From positions 1 through 64,000 of the forward strand of contig CAWKLQ010000010.1 in NCBI GenBank assembly GCA_963850525.1: a DNA stretch of 64,000 nucleotides, given 5' to 3'. Shown one piece after another: positions 39,721 to 46,331 of the stretch (within the stretch, counting starts at the first letter, position 1; each line of letters begins with the position of its first letter). The notes under the pieces were generated by a model. That model was not told the DNA's origin. It saw nothing but the letters and a program-made list of their open reading frames with translations, and did not search any database. A program made the position numbers and the translations under genes. This stretch comes from JAEMQF01 sp963850525 (GTDB taxonomy: Bacteria; Pseudomonadota; Gammaproteobacteria; Burkholderiales; Burkholderiaceae_C).

Positions 39721-39778
39721 GGGGAGCGCGCCCAAGGCATTGCACCGGCGCGCTCCCCCAACAAGCACCCGAAGGTGC
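39721..39778 (-). other. Intercistronic hairpins between slipin and rtcB
   Basis: A perfect 12-bp stem (39721-39732 with 39747-39758, 14-nt loop), preceded on the minus strand by gcacc-ttcg-ggtgc (39765-39778). No T-run follows the large stem, so mRNA processing or stabilisation is more likely than termination. Confidence 0.65.
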
Positions 39779-39791
39779 AATTTCTTCCTGA

Positions 39792-40928
39792 TCAACGCAG
39801 CTTTACCAGCCCGTTGAGCACTTGGTCCAGACCCCCGAACACGGAGATCTTGTCGATGCGCTCGGCCACGCGTTCCAGCGTCTCGAGCTCCTTCATGCGC
39901 AAAGCGATGGGGTTGCCCTCCATCACCTTGGCCGTGTTGAGCAGAGAACGCGTCGCCGCGGTTTCCTCGCGGCGGCGGATCACGTTTGCTTCCGCCGCCT
40001 TTTGCGCCTCGACCACCTGGGCGAGGATGGTCTTCATCTCGCCGGGCAGCACGATGTCCTTCACCCCCACACCGTCGAGCTCGATGCCGTAGGCCGCGAG
40101 CTTGCTGCGCACATGAGCGGTCACGACTTCGTCGATCGTCGTCTTGTTCTCCAGCAACTCGTCGAGCAGCCGCGTGCCCACCGCCGCGCGCAGGCCGAAC
40201 TGCAGCTCGCGGTACAGGTGTTCCGCGGGCTTTTGCAGCTGCGTGAAGGCCTTCAACACATCGGTGTAGCGCCACGTCGCCGACAGGTTCAGCCGCAGTC
40301 CCACCTTGTCGCGCGTCAGGATTTCCTGGCCCGCGACTTCGACCGCCTGCAAACGCAGGTCCACGGCCTCGACCGCGACGTTGCGGTTGAACTTCCAGAA
40401 CGCGTACGAGCCCGCGCTGAGCAGGCGCTCCACCTGGCCGTCGACCCACAGCACGCCGGCACCGTGTTCGGGTACCTGCACTTGCAGCACGCCACTCAAG
40501 CCCGCCACGGCGCGTTGCCGCAGTTGCGTTTGCACCAGGCGTGCCACCACCGCGGACTGCACTTCGGCCGATGCGGAGATGTCGAGCACCTCGACGCGCA
40601 CGTCCACCTGGCCCTTCCAGTACAGACGCCGCGTCGCCGGTGCCAGCAGCTCGACGAGCGCGCCGTTTTCGCTGCGCAACCCGACCTGGGTTTCGCTGAG
40701 CTCGACGCGCACGAACTCGGCTGCCACGACTTCAGGCTCCTTGGCCATCAAATAGTCGGTCAGGCCGTGCGTGAACGCCGGTTGCTCGAGCGCGAAGGCC
40801 TCGACACGCAGCTTGTCGATGGCGCTGAACAGCCAGTGCGTGCCCGGTTGCAGCACGCGCTCGAAGTCGCCGTTGCGCAGCAACACGCCGCGCTCGTTCT
40901 TCTTCACAGTGATTCGCTTGAATTGCAT
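39792..40928 (-). CDS. Slipin (SPFH/band-7 family protein)
   Basis: A 378-residue protein from the ATG at 40928 (MQFKRITVKKNERGVLLRNG), preceded by aaggag. An N-terminal region is followed by an SPFH domain (about 150-300: GVLWVDGQVERLL, LTRDKVGLRLNLSATWRY, ELLENKTTIDEVV) and a helical C-terminal part (VEAQKAAEANVIRRREETAATRSLLNTA). It lacks an obvious transmembrane segment. Slipins are known companions of bacterial RtcB operons; their role there is unclear. Confidence 0.88.
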   Translation of the reverse strand: MQFKRITVKKNERGVLLRNGDFERVLQPGTHWLFSAIDKLRVEAFALEQPAFTHGLTDYLMAKEPEVVAAEFVRVELSETQVGLRSENGALVELLAPATRRLYWKGQVDVRVEVLDISASAEVQSAVVARLVQTQLRQRAVAGLSGVLQVQVPEHGAGVLWVDGQVERLLSAGSYAFWKFNRNVAVEAVDLRLQAVEVAGQEILTRDKVGLRLNLSATWRYTDVLKAFTQLQKPAEHLYRELQFGLRAAVGTRLLDELLENKTTIDEVVTAHVRSKLAAYGIELDGVGVKDIVLPGEMKTILAQVVEAQKAAEANVIRRREETAATRSLLNTAKVMEGNPIALRMKELETLERVAERIDKISVFGGLDQVLNGLVKLR

Positions 40929-41230
40929 GAGGGTTCTCCTTGTTGTCATGCGTCGATTGGAAAAGAGGGTGCCGTTACAGCGCTGGCGGTGGGCATTGAG
41001 TGCCGTGGACCGGGCGTCACGGTGCGCGTTGGCTACCTCTTGCAGAGGCAGGCTCGGCTGGCCGTGGGCGCGGGCCGGGCGGGCTCAACACCGAGCCGCC
41101 CGCGCTGACGTGCGGCGGGCTTCACGCGCTTCGAACATGGCGAACCATGCGTTTGGCGCGATCGGCCCACCACGCGCATTCGGCGGTGGTCTTTCGACCG
41201 TTTTGCAATAGCTGGATTCGTAGTCCAGTG
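40929..41230 (-). other. Non-coding leader between the tRNA-like pair and slipin
   Basis: No gene is supported in these 302 bases. One GC-rich hairpin is visible at about 41079-41102 (gggcgg[g]ctc-aacacc-gag-ccgccc). There is no clear promoter, so the slipin is probably read from the upstream tRNA-like/HNH transcript. Confidence 0.4.
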
Positions 41231-41303
41231 TCTTGGAGCGGGAGTCGAACCCGCGACAGACGACTTATCAGGTCGTTGCTCTACCCATCTGAGCTATCCA
41301 GTG
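41231..41303 (-). tRNA. tRNA-Ile(GAT)-like gene with defective acceptor stem
   Basis: The D-stem (gctc/gagc), anticodon stem (acgac/gtcgt, loop ctgataa, anticodon GAT) and T-stem (gcggg/cccgc) are perfect. In the acceptor only four inner pairs form (tgga/tcca), and no CCA is encoded. It differs greatly from the housekeeping tRNA-Ile at 466-542. Its 5' end abuts the CCA of the miniature element. It may be a pseudo-tRNA, a decoy or a regulatory RNA. Confidence 0.7.
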
Positions 41304-41358
41304 GTGGGCCATCCGGGGATCGAACCCGGCATCTGGCGATGCAATCCATTGATGACCC
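41302..41358 (-). ncRNA. 57-nt miniature tRNA-like element with encoded CCA
   Basis: Read on the minus strand: 5' acceptor gggtcat pairs with 3' acceptor atggccc over 7 bp (one T-G). A perfect T-arm (ccggg-ttcgatc-cccgg) stacks on it, then discriminator A and CCA. Where the D and anticodon arms should be there are only two tiny stems, caat-gg-attg and catc-gcca-gatg. It therefore looks like an acceptor/T-arm minihelix, the part seen by RNase P, CCA enzyme and EF-Tu. It could also be a decayed tRNA. Confidence 0.55.
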
Positions 41359-41489
41359 CGCATCGGCTGATTCCAACGGCGCGGCATGTACAGCAACGAC
41401 GGACGGATCCGGATGCCGCACACCGGCGGGGCGGAGGTGAATCCAAACCCCTGACCTGCGAGCGTTCGTTTTCTTCAGCAGACTCTTGT

Positions 41490-41521
41490 GCGCCTGAGCT
41501 GACTTGGCTCAACTCAGGCGC
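41490..41521 (-). other. Hairpin at the end of the HNH gene
   Basis: gcgcctgag and ctcaggcgc form a 9-bp stem with a 14-nt loop, overlapping the last codons of the HNH gene. No T-run follows, so termination is uncertain. Confidence 0.45.
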
Positions 41522-42084
41522 GATCCCTTCGGCAGGCGCGAAGCCAGCCATTCATGCACGTCGGCGCGGATGTTTCGGCCCTCGAGCAGAAAGTCCTCGA
41601 AGCGGCTCGGCACGTAGGGCAGGTACAGCAGCGGCATTCCCGCTTCCTCCGGCGTGCGGTTTGCCTTGCGGCCGTTGCACACGCCGCAGGCAGCGACCAG
41701 GTTCAGCCAGGCCCAGCGCCCGCCGCGCGATTCCGGAACGATATGTTCGCACTGCAAGTCGCGCTCTTGGAAACGCTCGCCGCAGTACGCGCACGTCATC
41801 CGGTCGCGACGGAACAGCTTGAGTTTGCCAAAACTCGGAACCACGTCAAAGAGGTTCACGCTTGACGCGCCGAGCAGCGCCATGATCGGGTGCACGTCGA
41901 TGATCGACTGCCTGCCGCGCGCGACATTGAAGCCCCCGCGCAGCGTCGCCAGCGGTCCGTCGCCGTCGACCCACGCCACCGAGCCCGTTGCCACATGCAG
42001 GGCAGCGTGCTCGAGCGAGATCCACGCCTGCGGCGTGCCCTGGATGTCGAGTTGCAGCACGTGGCTGTGGTGTGGGTGGTGCAT
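41509..42084 (-). CDS. HNH endonuclease
   Basis: A 191-residue protein. The ATG at 42084 has an excellent aaaggagg site. The C-terminal half carries an HNH module: CAYC (zinc), CEHIVPESRGG (catalytic His), WLNLVAACGVCN (Asn, second zinc pair). The N-terminal half (LDIQGTPQAWISLEHAALHVATG) resembles the unknown domain that commonly precedes this HNH type. It lies between two tRNA-like genes on the same strand as rtcB. Whether it cuts DNA or RNA cannot be told from sequence. Confidence 0.88.
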   Translation of the reverse strand: MHHPHHSHVLQLDIQGTPQAWISLEHAALHVATGSVAWVDGDGPLATLRGGFNVARGRQSIIDVHPIMALLGASSVNLFDVVPSFGKLKLFRRDRMTCAYCGERFQERDLQCEHIVPESRGGRWAWLNLVAACGVCNGRKANRTPEEAGMPLLYLPYVPSRFEDFLLEGRNIRADVHEWLASRLPKGSRLS

Positions 42085-42123
42085 GGTGGCCTCCTTTGGT
42101 GGCCGTTCGTTTTGTGAGTGGGA

Positions 42124-42199
42124 TGGCAGCGGCGGTTGGGTTCGAACCAACGTCCCCAGCTTCAAAGGCTGGTGTCTGAGGCCACTCGACTACGCCGCA
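42124..42199 (-). tRNA. Divergent tRNA-Gln(TTG)-like gene
   Basis: A 76-nt cloverleaf. Acceptor tgcggcg/cgccgct has six pairs and a T-T mismatch at position 1-72. Anticodon stem ccagc/gctgg encloses ctttgaa (TTG). The T-arm gttgg/ccaac is perfect, with discriminator G and encoded CCA. The anticodon, weak first pair and G73 fit a glutamine tRNA, but the body is unlike normal betaproteobacterial tRNA-Gln. It lies 39 bp before the HNH start. Confidence 0.75.
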
Positions 42200-42239
42200 A
42201 CTGATGCGTCAGCGCCGATAGTGATGTCGGTTCACGCCG

Positions 42240-42448
42240 TCAAAAGCAGCCGCTGCGCAAGCAGCAACGCTTGAAACGACCTCGCTGAGCCGCACGGGCA
42301 CGGATCGTTTCGGCCGAGCTTCTCGACGAGCTCTTTCGCGCCGCCGACAACGCGGTCGCCGCGCTTGACTCCCGTCTCAGACTGGAAGCCTTTGCGCCGT
42401 TTGCTCGTGACCGTGAAAGCTCAGGTCGTCTTCATTGATCGGTTTCAT
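42240..42448 (-). pseudogene. SEC-C motif protein, frameshifted twice
   Basis: An ATG at 42448 with an aaggagg site starts MKPINEDDLSFHGH. One extra base near 42405-42410 shifts the frame; SKRRKGFQSETGVKRGD and later KLGRNDPCPCGSARSF continue in the next. An extra T near 42275 shifts it again before KRCCLRSGCF. Restoring both bases gives a protein of about 68 residues ending in a SEC-C zinc motif. Two indels in so short a gene suggest decay, but sequencing error is possible. Confidence 0.7.
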
Positions 42449-42503
42449 GGCATGCCTCCTTGGTGGTTGATGGTCTTGGGCTTTCTGGGTGCGCATGCAT
42501 ACC

Positions 42504-42582
42504 TGGCACCTCGTGCACGACTCGAACGTGCGACCTCCGGCTTCGTAGACCGGCGCTCTGAATCCATCTGAGCTAACGAGGC
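42504..42582 (-). tRNA. Divergent tRNA-Arg(ACG)-like gene
   Basis: A 79-nt cloverleaf. Acceptor gcctcgt/acgaggt is fully paired with a G-T at 1-72. D-stem gctc/gagc has an enlarged 11-nt loop. Anticodon stem ccggt/gccgg encloses ctacgaa (ACG). T-stem gcacg/cgtgc is perfect and CCA is encoded. It is flanked by the Glu-like tRNA and the SEC-C remnant. Confidence 0.8.
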
Positions 42583-42676
42583 AACGCAATCCATCCGGTC
42601 ACGGGTTCCGGCGCCGCCCAATCATTGCGGCCGATTTCCACCCCCGAAGCGTGAGCTCGACGAGGGTTCCTTGTGC

Positions 42677-42753
42677 TGGCGTCGCGTGCGGGATTTGAAC
42701 CCACGTACTCACCTTGAAAGGGTGGCGTCCTGAGCCTGCTAGACGAACGCGAC
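42677..42753 (-). tRNA. Divergent tRNA-Glu(TTC)-like gene
   Basis: A 77-nt cloverleaf. Acceptor gtcgcgt/acgcgac is perfect. Anticodon loop ctttcaa (TTC) closes on a stem with one C-A mismatch (ccacc/ggtga). T-arm gtggg/cccgc carries a ttcaaat loop. Discriminator G and CCA are present. It is the first tRNA-like gene after the long structured leader. Confidence 0.8.
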
Positions 42754-42939
42754 ATGTTCTGCCGATCTGCGAGAGCTTTTTGTGATTCCACTTCGGCTGT
42801 GCCCAAACGCGAGCATCCCGTCGGATGTGGTGTCTCGCTGCGCGTGGCTCAGGCCTTGGGTCGCGCACATCCCGCACCGCCAACACCATGTCACGCGGCA
42901 TCGGAGTGAAAGGACACACCCGAAGTGGGTTCGCTCGGA

Positions 42940-42969
42940 CACAAGACCGTCCCTGCGGACGGTCCTGTG
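42940..42969 (-). other. Leader hairpin (8+4 bp, tetraloop)
   Basis: gaccgtcc-ctgc-ggacggtc, extended by caca/tgtg across one mismatch. Part of the structured region before the tRNA-Glu-like gene. Confidence 0.6.
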
Positions 42970-42984
42970 CCTGGCGAACGCAGT

Positions 42985-43022
42985 GCAAGACGAACCCTCG
43001 GCCAGTACCGAGGTCGTCTTGC
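42985..43022 (-). other. Leader hairpin (15 bp, two-base bulge)
   Basis: gcaagacga (42985-42993) pairs with tcgtcttgc (43014-43022), and cctcgg with ccgagg inside. On the minus strand it directly follows the boxA-like site, so it may be the leader's main fold. Confidence 0.65.
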
Positions 43023-43030
43023 GGCAAGTT

Positions 43031-43040
43031 GTTAAAGAGC
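43031..43040 (-). promoter_or_regulatory. boxA-like antitermination site
   Basis: The minus strand reads gctctttaacaactt, matching nine to ten bases of the rrn boxA consensus (TGCTCTTTAACA), better than the rrn spacer copy in this window. It is preceded by a small hairpin (ccaccg-caag-cggtgg, 43042-43057) and lies upstream of the tRNA-like genes. Confidence 0.6.
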
Positions 43041-43114
43041 GGCCACCGCAAGCGGTGGTGCGATCCATCGATCGCTGGCCTGAGCCGATGCGCAGGCCGG
43101 TGGAAATCAGAAAT

Positions 43115-43150
43115 GAATAAGGCCCGGATCCTTGGCAGGAATCCGGGCCT
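43115..43150 (-). terminator. Terminator in the leader of the RNA-repair island
   Basis: Perfect 10-bp stem aggcccggat/atccgggcct (43120-43129, 43141-43150), followed on the minus strand only by ttattcattt. It lies about 265 bp after the predicted transcription start and before the boxA, so it could end a short RNA or act as an attenuator. Confidence 0.65.
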
Positions 43151-43178
43151 CTGCGAACAGAGCTTGGAAGGTGCGCGT

Positions 43179-43361
43179 CTAAGCGCTCCCCTCTCCCGGA
43201 TGCAATCGGTCCTGGTTCCGCTCGAGCTGCGGATAGCCCGCCGGAAAGGCCCGATGCAAGGCTGCGGCGCATGCGCCCAGCGTTTCCCTCGCCAGGGCCC
43301 GCGCGAACCCAACCCGACCCTTCATGGGTCGGTTGGCTCTGACGATGTGCCTGGAATTCAC
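43179..43361 (-). CDS. Possible 60-residue leader protein
   Basis: A GTG-started frame with an agagg site nine bases upstream, about 50 bases after the predicted transcription start and ending before the leader terminator. The product (MNSRHIVRANRPMKGRVGFA at its start) is basic and matches no family I recognise. It could be a small regulatory protein, or a chance frame in an untranslated RNA. Confidence 0.3.
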   Translation of the reverse strand: MNSRHIVRANRPMKGRVGFARALARETLGACAAALHRAFPAGYPQLERNQDRLHPGEGSA

Positions 43362-43419
43362 GATGGCGCCTCTTGAAGACTCGTATGCAGTCGGTGAGTT
43401 TGAAAATCGACTGGGGCGG

Positions 43420-43448
43420 ACTGTAAAGAGTCTTTACGCCAACGTCAA
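43420..43448 (-). promoter_or_regulatory. Sigma-70-type promoter of the RNA-repair island
   Basis: On the minus strand ttgacg (43448-43443) and tacagt (43425-43420) are spaced by exactly 17 bp. A start near 43413 is expected. It points toward the leader, the tRNA-like genes, HNH, slipin and rtcB. Confidence 0.65.
43423..43437. promoter_or_regulatory. Palindromic operator inside the promoter
   Basis: gtaaaga-g-tctttac is a perfect 7+1+7 palindrome lying between the -35 and -10 hexamers. A dimeric repressor bound here would block the promoter. The divergent HTH-type gene at 43497 is the obvious candidate regulator. Confidence 0.65.
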
Positions 43449-43496
43449 CCCCCAGCGACAATCTTGTTTGACTGCGTTGCACGCGGCACACAACAA

Positions 43497-43871
43497 ATGC
43501 CGAACATCTCCCTCACCAGAAGACAGAACGCGCTCGCCCTGTTCCAGGCTTACGCGGAGAAGGCGCTTGCCACGGGCGCTGCACCCAAGGGACTCGAGCA
43601 AGCCTTTGCCGCCACGTTGCAGATTTCCCCGAGCATGTGGAGCCAGATCAAGGCGGCGCGGCCGATCGGCGACAAGCTCGCGCGGCAGATTGAAGCGCAT
43701 TGCGGCCAGGCCGCCGGATGGCTCGACGCAGTTCACGCCGAGATGCCGCTCACTGCGGCCGAAAGCGGCTTTCTCGAGTTGGCGCTCGCTGCGCTGCGCG
43801 CGACGAAGAGTTCGGGTCGAAAGGCGCTGCGCGCGCACTTGCAAACAATCATCGACGAATCGAGCCAGTGA
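43497..43871 (+). CDS. Small HTH-type putative regulator
   Basis: A 124-residue protein from the ATG at 43497 (MPNISLTRRQNALALFQAYA). The segment AFAATLQISPSMWSQIKAARPIGDKLARQIE (about 31-61) has the spacing of an XRE-type helix-turn-helix. The rest is helical and basic. It is divergent from the RNA-repair island promoter, with a palindromic operator 60 bp away. I infer that it controls that promoter; no ligand domain is recognisable. It is not the sigma-54 activator RtcR known from E. coli. Confidence 0.65.
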   Translation: MPNISLTRRQNALALFQAYAEKALATGAAPKGLEQAFAATLQISPSMWSQIKAARPIGDKLARQIEAHCGQAAGWLDAVHAEMPLTAAESGFLELALAALRATKSSGRKALRAHLQTIIDESSQ

Positions 43872-43883
43872 GGCGCAACAGGT

Positions 43884-44560
43884 TCAACCCAGAACGTTGG
43901 GCCAGCTCACCATCGCCGCAGTGGCAACGCCGTAGTTCAGCCCGACCACGGCAAGCTCCCCGGAGCGGGACGACGCCGCGGGGAAGCGCGGAAACACCAG
44001 GATCGAGTCGGTGCGCTGCTGCAAGCCCGAGTCGTAGACGAGCGTCGGGCTGTTCGCTGCGTAAAGGCGCAGCTGGCAGTTGACGCTCGCCGAGTTCTGC
44101 GGCGCGCTGCCTTCAAACGCCAGCGTTTCGATTTGCACATTGTTCGCGCCGTCGAACAGGTCGACGTCCAGCGCGATGTTCGAGTCGAAGTAGTTGACGA
44201 TTCCCGGCGGCGAGGAGCCGAGCCGCGTCGACGCGAAGTGGCGATAGAACACGAACATCGACGGCGACGCACCATCGATCGCGACGTTGTCGAAGTTCTG
44301 CGTGAAGCCGTTCGAGCGCTCGCGCAGTGCCACGGTGTAGTTGCCGTAGTCGGCTTCGATGCGCGGCGCGAGGGCAGGGAACGGCAGCGCCGAACTCACG
44401 GTCGTCGCGCCGATCGACACATCGGCGCCAGGGAACTCCGGGTTCTCAACCACACGAAGCGCGTGGGCGGGGGCTGAAACCCGCCACCGCCGCAAGCCGC
44501 CAGCACGGAGGCGGCACCGGTGGCGAACAGACCGATGAAATGGCGTCGATCGATGGGCAT
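43884..44560 (-). pseudogene. DUF4397-like lipoprotein, frameshifted
   Basis: The ATG at 44560 starts MPIDRRHFIGLFATGAASVL then AACGGGG, a signal with twin Arg and a lipobox (LAAC). After PTRFVW the frame breaks near 44450 (GG where GGG would keep frame), and the mature part continues as VENPEFPGADVSIGATTVSS to a stop at 43884. Repeated short beta-like segments with YRHFAS and LAFEGSAP are visible. One base would restore a protein of about 225 residues, so this may be a sequencing error. Confidence 0.65.
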
Positions 44561-44733
44561 TCGGGTCTCCTGCTTCTGGGCACTGCCGCAAGCCTAGCGC
44601 AGTCGCGGCTCCGACCCGTGGACGTGGGCTTCCGGCACGACGACGAACTGCGCGGCGCTCCGGAAGGGTTCGCCGCACGCGGGCCAGGCTGTCGGGCGCG
44701 GCCACAAGTCCGTCGTCATGAGGGCCATGCGAA

Positions 44734-45621
44734 TCAGTTGCGCGACAACCAGTCCGCCCAATGGTCGATGCAGGCGCGCACCTTGGGCAGGCGGTGCCGC
44801 TCCTGCAACATCACGGCGAACATCGGCACGGGCTCGGTGGCGAACTCATCGGCCAGGATGGGGACCAGCGCGCCCGTCTTCACCAGGGGCAGCGCAACGA
44901 AGTCGACGATTCGCGCAATCCCGACGCCGCTGAGCAATAGCGCAACGACCACCGCCGTGTTGTCGGCGCGCGTATGGCCGTGCGCGAGGACTTCGGCGCC
45001 GCCGGCTCGACGCGCCCAGCGGTTCAGCGCCGGATTCGCCGAATTCGTCAGCAAGCGATGCTGCGCCAATTCTTCGCCGCGACTCGGCTTGCCGAAACGC
45101 TTCACGTAGGAGGGCGCGGCGTAGAGCGATCGCGTCACCCGGCCGATCGGCCGCGCAACGAGGTTGTCGCTCGCCACGACGCCGGTGCGGATGGCCACAT
45201 CGATGCCGTCGCGCGCCATGTCGACGATGCGGTCGTCCGCCGCGATGTCGACGTGCAGTGCCGGGTGGCGCTCGTAGAGGCTCGGCAGGCTGGGGGCGAT
45301 CACCGCTTGCGCGAGGATCGCGCTGACGCTGAGCCGCACCCAGCCGCCGGGCGCGCCGGCGCGCGCGCTGAGCGTGCCCTGCAACTCGGCCGCGGTGTCG
45401 ATCAGGCGGCGCGCGTGCTGCAGAAAGTCGTCGCCCTCGTCGGTGAGGCTGAGTGCATGGGTATTGCGATGCAGCAGCCTGGCCTGGCAGGTTTTTTCGA
45501 GACGTGCCAGAGCGCGCGTCACCTGACTCACGGGAACGTTGCGTTCGCGCGCCACGCTCGACAGCGAGCCCAGTTCCACGATGCGCACGAACAAGGCGAC
45601 GTCATCGAGCTGCAGGTTCAT
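44734..45621 (-). CDS. LysR-family transcriptional regulator
   Basis: A 295-residue regulator. The N-terminal winged helix-turn-helix (VALFVRIVELGSLSSVARERNVPVSQVTRALARLE) is followed by a substrate-binding domain. The start is the ATG at 45621; the long upstream frame is not part of it. It is divergent from the small gene at 45742, its possible target. The inducer cannot be inferred. Confidence 0.9.
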   Translation of the reverse strand: MNLQLDDVALFVRIVELGSLSSVARERNVPVSQVTRALARLEKTCQARLLHRNTHALSLTDEGDDFLQHARRLIDTAAELQGTLSARAGAPGGWVRLSVSAILAQAVIAPSLPSLYERHPALHVDIAADDRIVDMARDGIDVAIRTGVVASDNLVARPIGRVTRSLYAAPSYVKRFGKPSRGEELAQHRLLTNSANPALNRWARRAGGAEVLAHGHTRADNTAVVVALLLSGVGIARIVDFVALPLVKTGALVPILADEFATEPVPMFAVMLQERHRLPKVRACIDHWADWLSRN

Positions 45622-45741
45622 CGGCGTGACTGTGCTCCGGCTTTGCAGATTGCGCAATAGCGTCCTGCACGCGGCGGGGTTTCCGAAGCGGCCGCGGATT
45701 CCTACAGTCCCCTTACACCCGAATTCAACGAGGAACGCACC

Positions 45742-45978
45742 ATGGCAGCAACACCGCTTCGAGGCTCGATCAGTGAAATGAACCGCCTGCGCGACCAGGC
45801 CTACGCCGAGGCTCGGCTGCTTCGCGCACAAGCCATCGATGACCTCTGGCGCGGCGCCGATCACCTGCTGTTCTGCGCAGCCCAGCGCGCGCAGCGTGCT
45901 GCGCGGCGGCTCGCAGCGCGCTTGCGGCGCCGCGATGCGGCGCTGCGCGGCACCGCAGTGGCGCATGAGTCGCCATGA
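45742..45978 (+). CDS. Small Arg/Ala-rich hypothetical protein
   Basis: A 78-residue helical protein (MAATPLRGSISEMNRLRDQA). A cgaggaac site precedes the ATG. Its stop overlaps the start of the DUF1127 gene (ATGA), so the two are coupled. No family recognised. Confidence 0.55.
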   Translation: MAATPLRGSISEMNRLRDQAYAEARLLRAQAIDDLWRGADHLLFCAAQRAQRAARRLAARLRRRDAALRGTAVAHESP

Positions 45979-46331
45979 ACCGCAGCCTTCTTGCCGCCGG
46001 GCACCGCGAGTTGCTCGGCGCCCTGGCCGGGGCGATGGCGAGCGCATGGATTCGATGGCCGGCGCGCGGTGGGCGCCGGCCGCTGCGCGCCGAGCCGAGT
46101 GCGCCCCGGCTGCAGGAGGCCGTTGTTCGCCGCGCGCGCGCTCCCACGGCGTGGCCGCGATTCGCGCACCTGCTCGCGATGCTGCGATCGTGGCAAAGAC
46201 GCAGCCGCGATCGCCGTGAACTGGCCGGGCTCGACGAGCGCCTGCTCAGAGACATCGGGCTCACGCGCGACGACGTCGCGCGGCGCAGCGCCCCGATGAT
46301 GGACCTGTTCCCCTTCCCAGGGCAGCACTGA
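45975..46331 (+). CDS. DUF1127 domain protein
   Basis: A 118-residue protein. The C-terminal segment RRSRDRRELAGLDERLLRDI followed by GLTRDDVARR is a clear DUF1127 (YjiS-like) domain, an Arg-rich module linked in some bacteria to RNA turnover and phosphate or stress adaptation. The N-terminal half is low-complexity. Coupled to the preceding small gene. Confidence 0.75.
   Translation: MNRSLLAAGHRELLGALAGAMASAWIRWPARGGRRPLRAEPSAPRLQEAVVRRARAPTAWPRFAHLLAMLRSWQRRSRDRRELAGLDERLLRDIGLTRDDVARRSAPMMDLFPFPGQH

Noticed and set aside
41430..41500. A further possible tRNA-like sequence (minus strand, gctgaagaaaacg... ggtttggattcacc)
   Set aside because: The presumed anticodon and T stems have several mismatches and no acceptor partner was found, so I could not support it as a tRNA gene.
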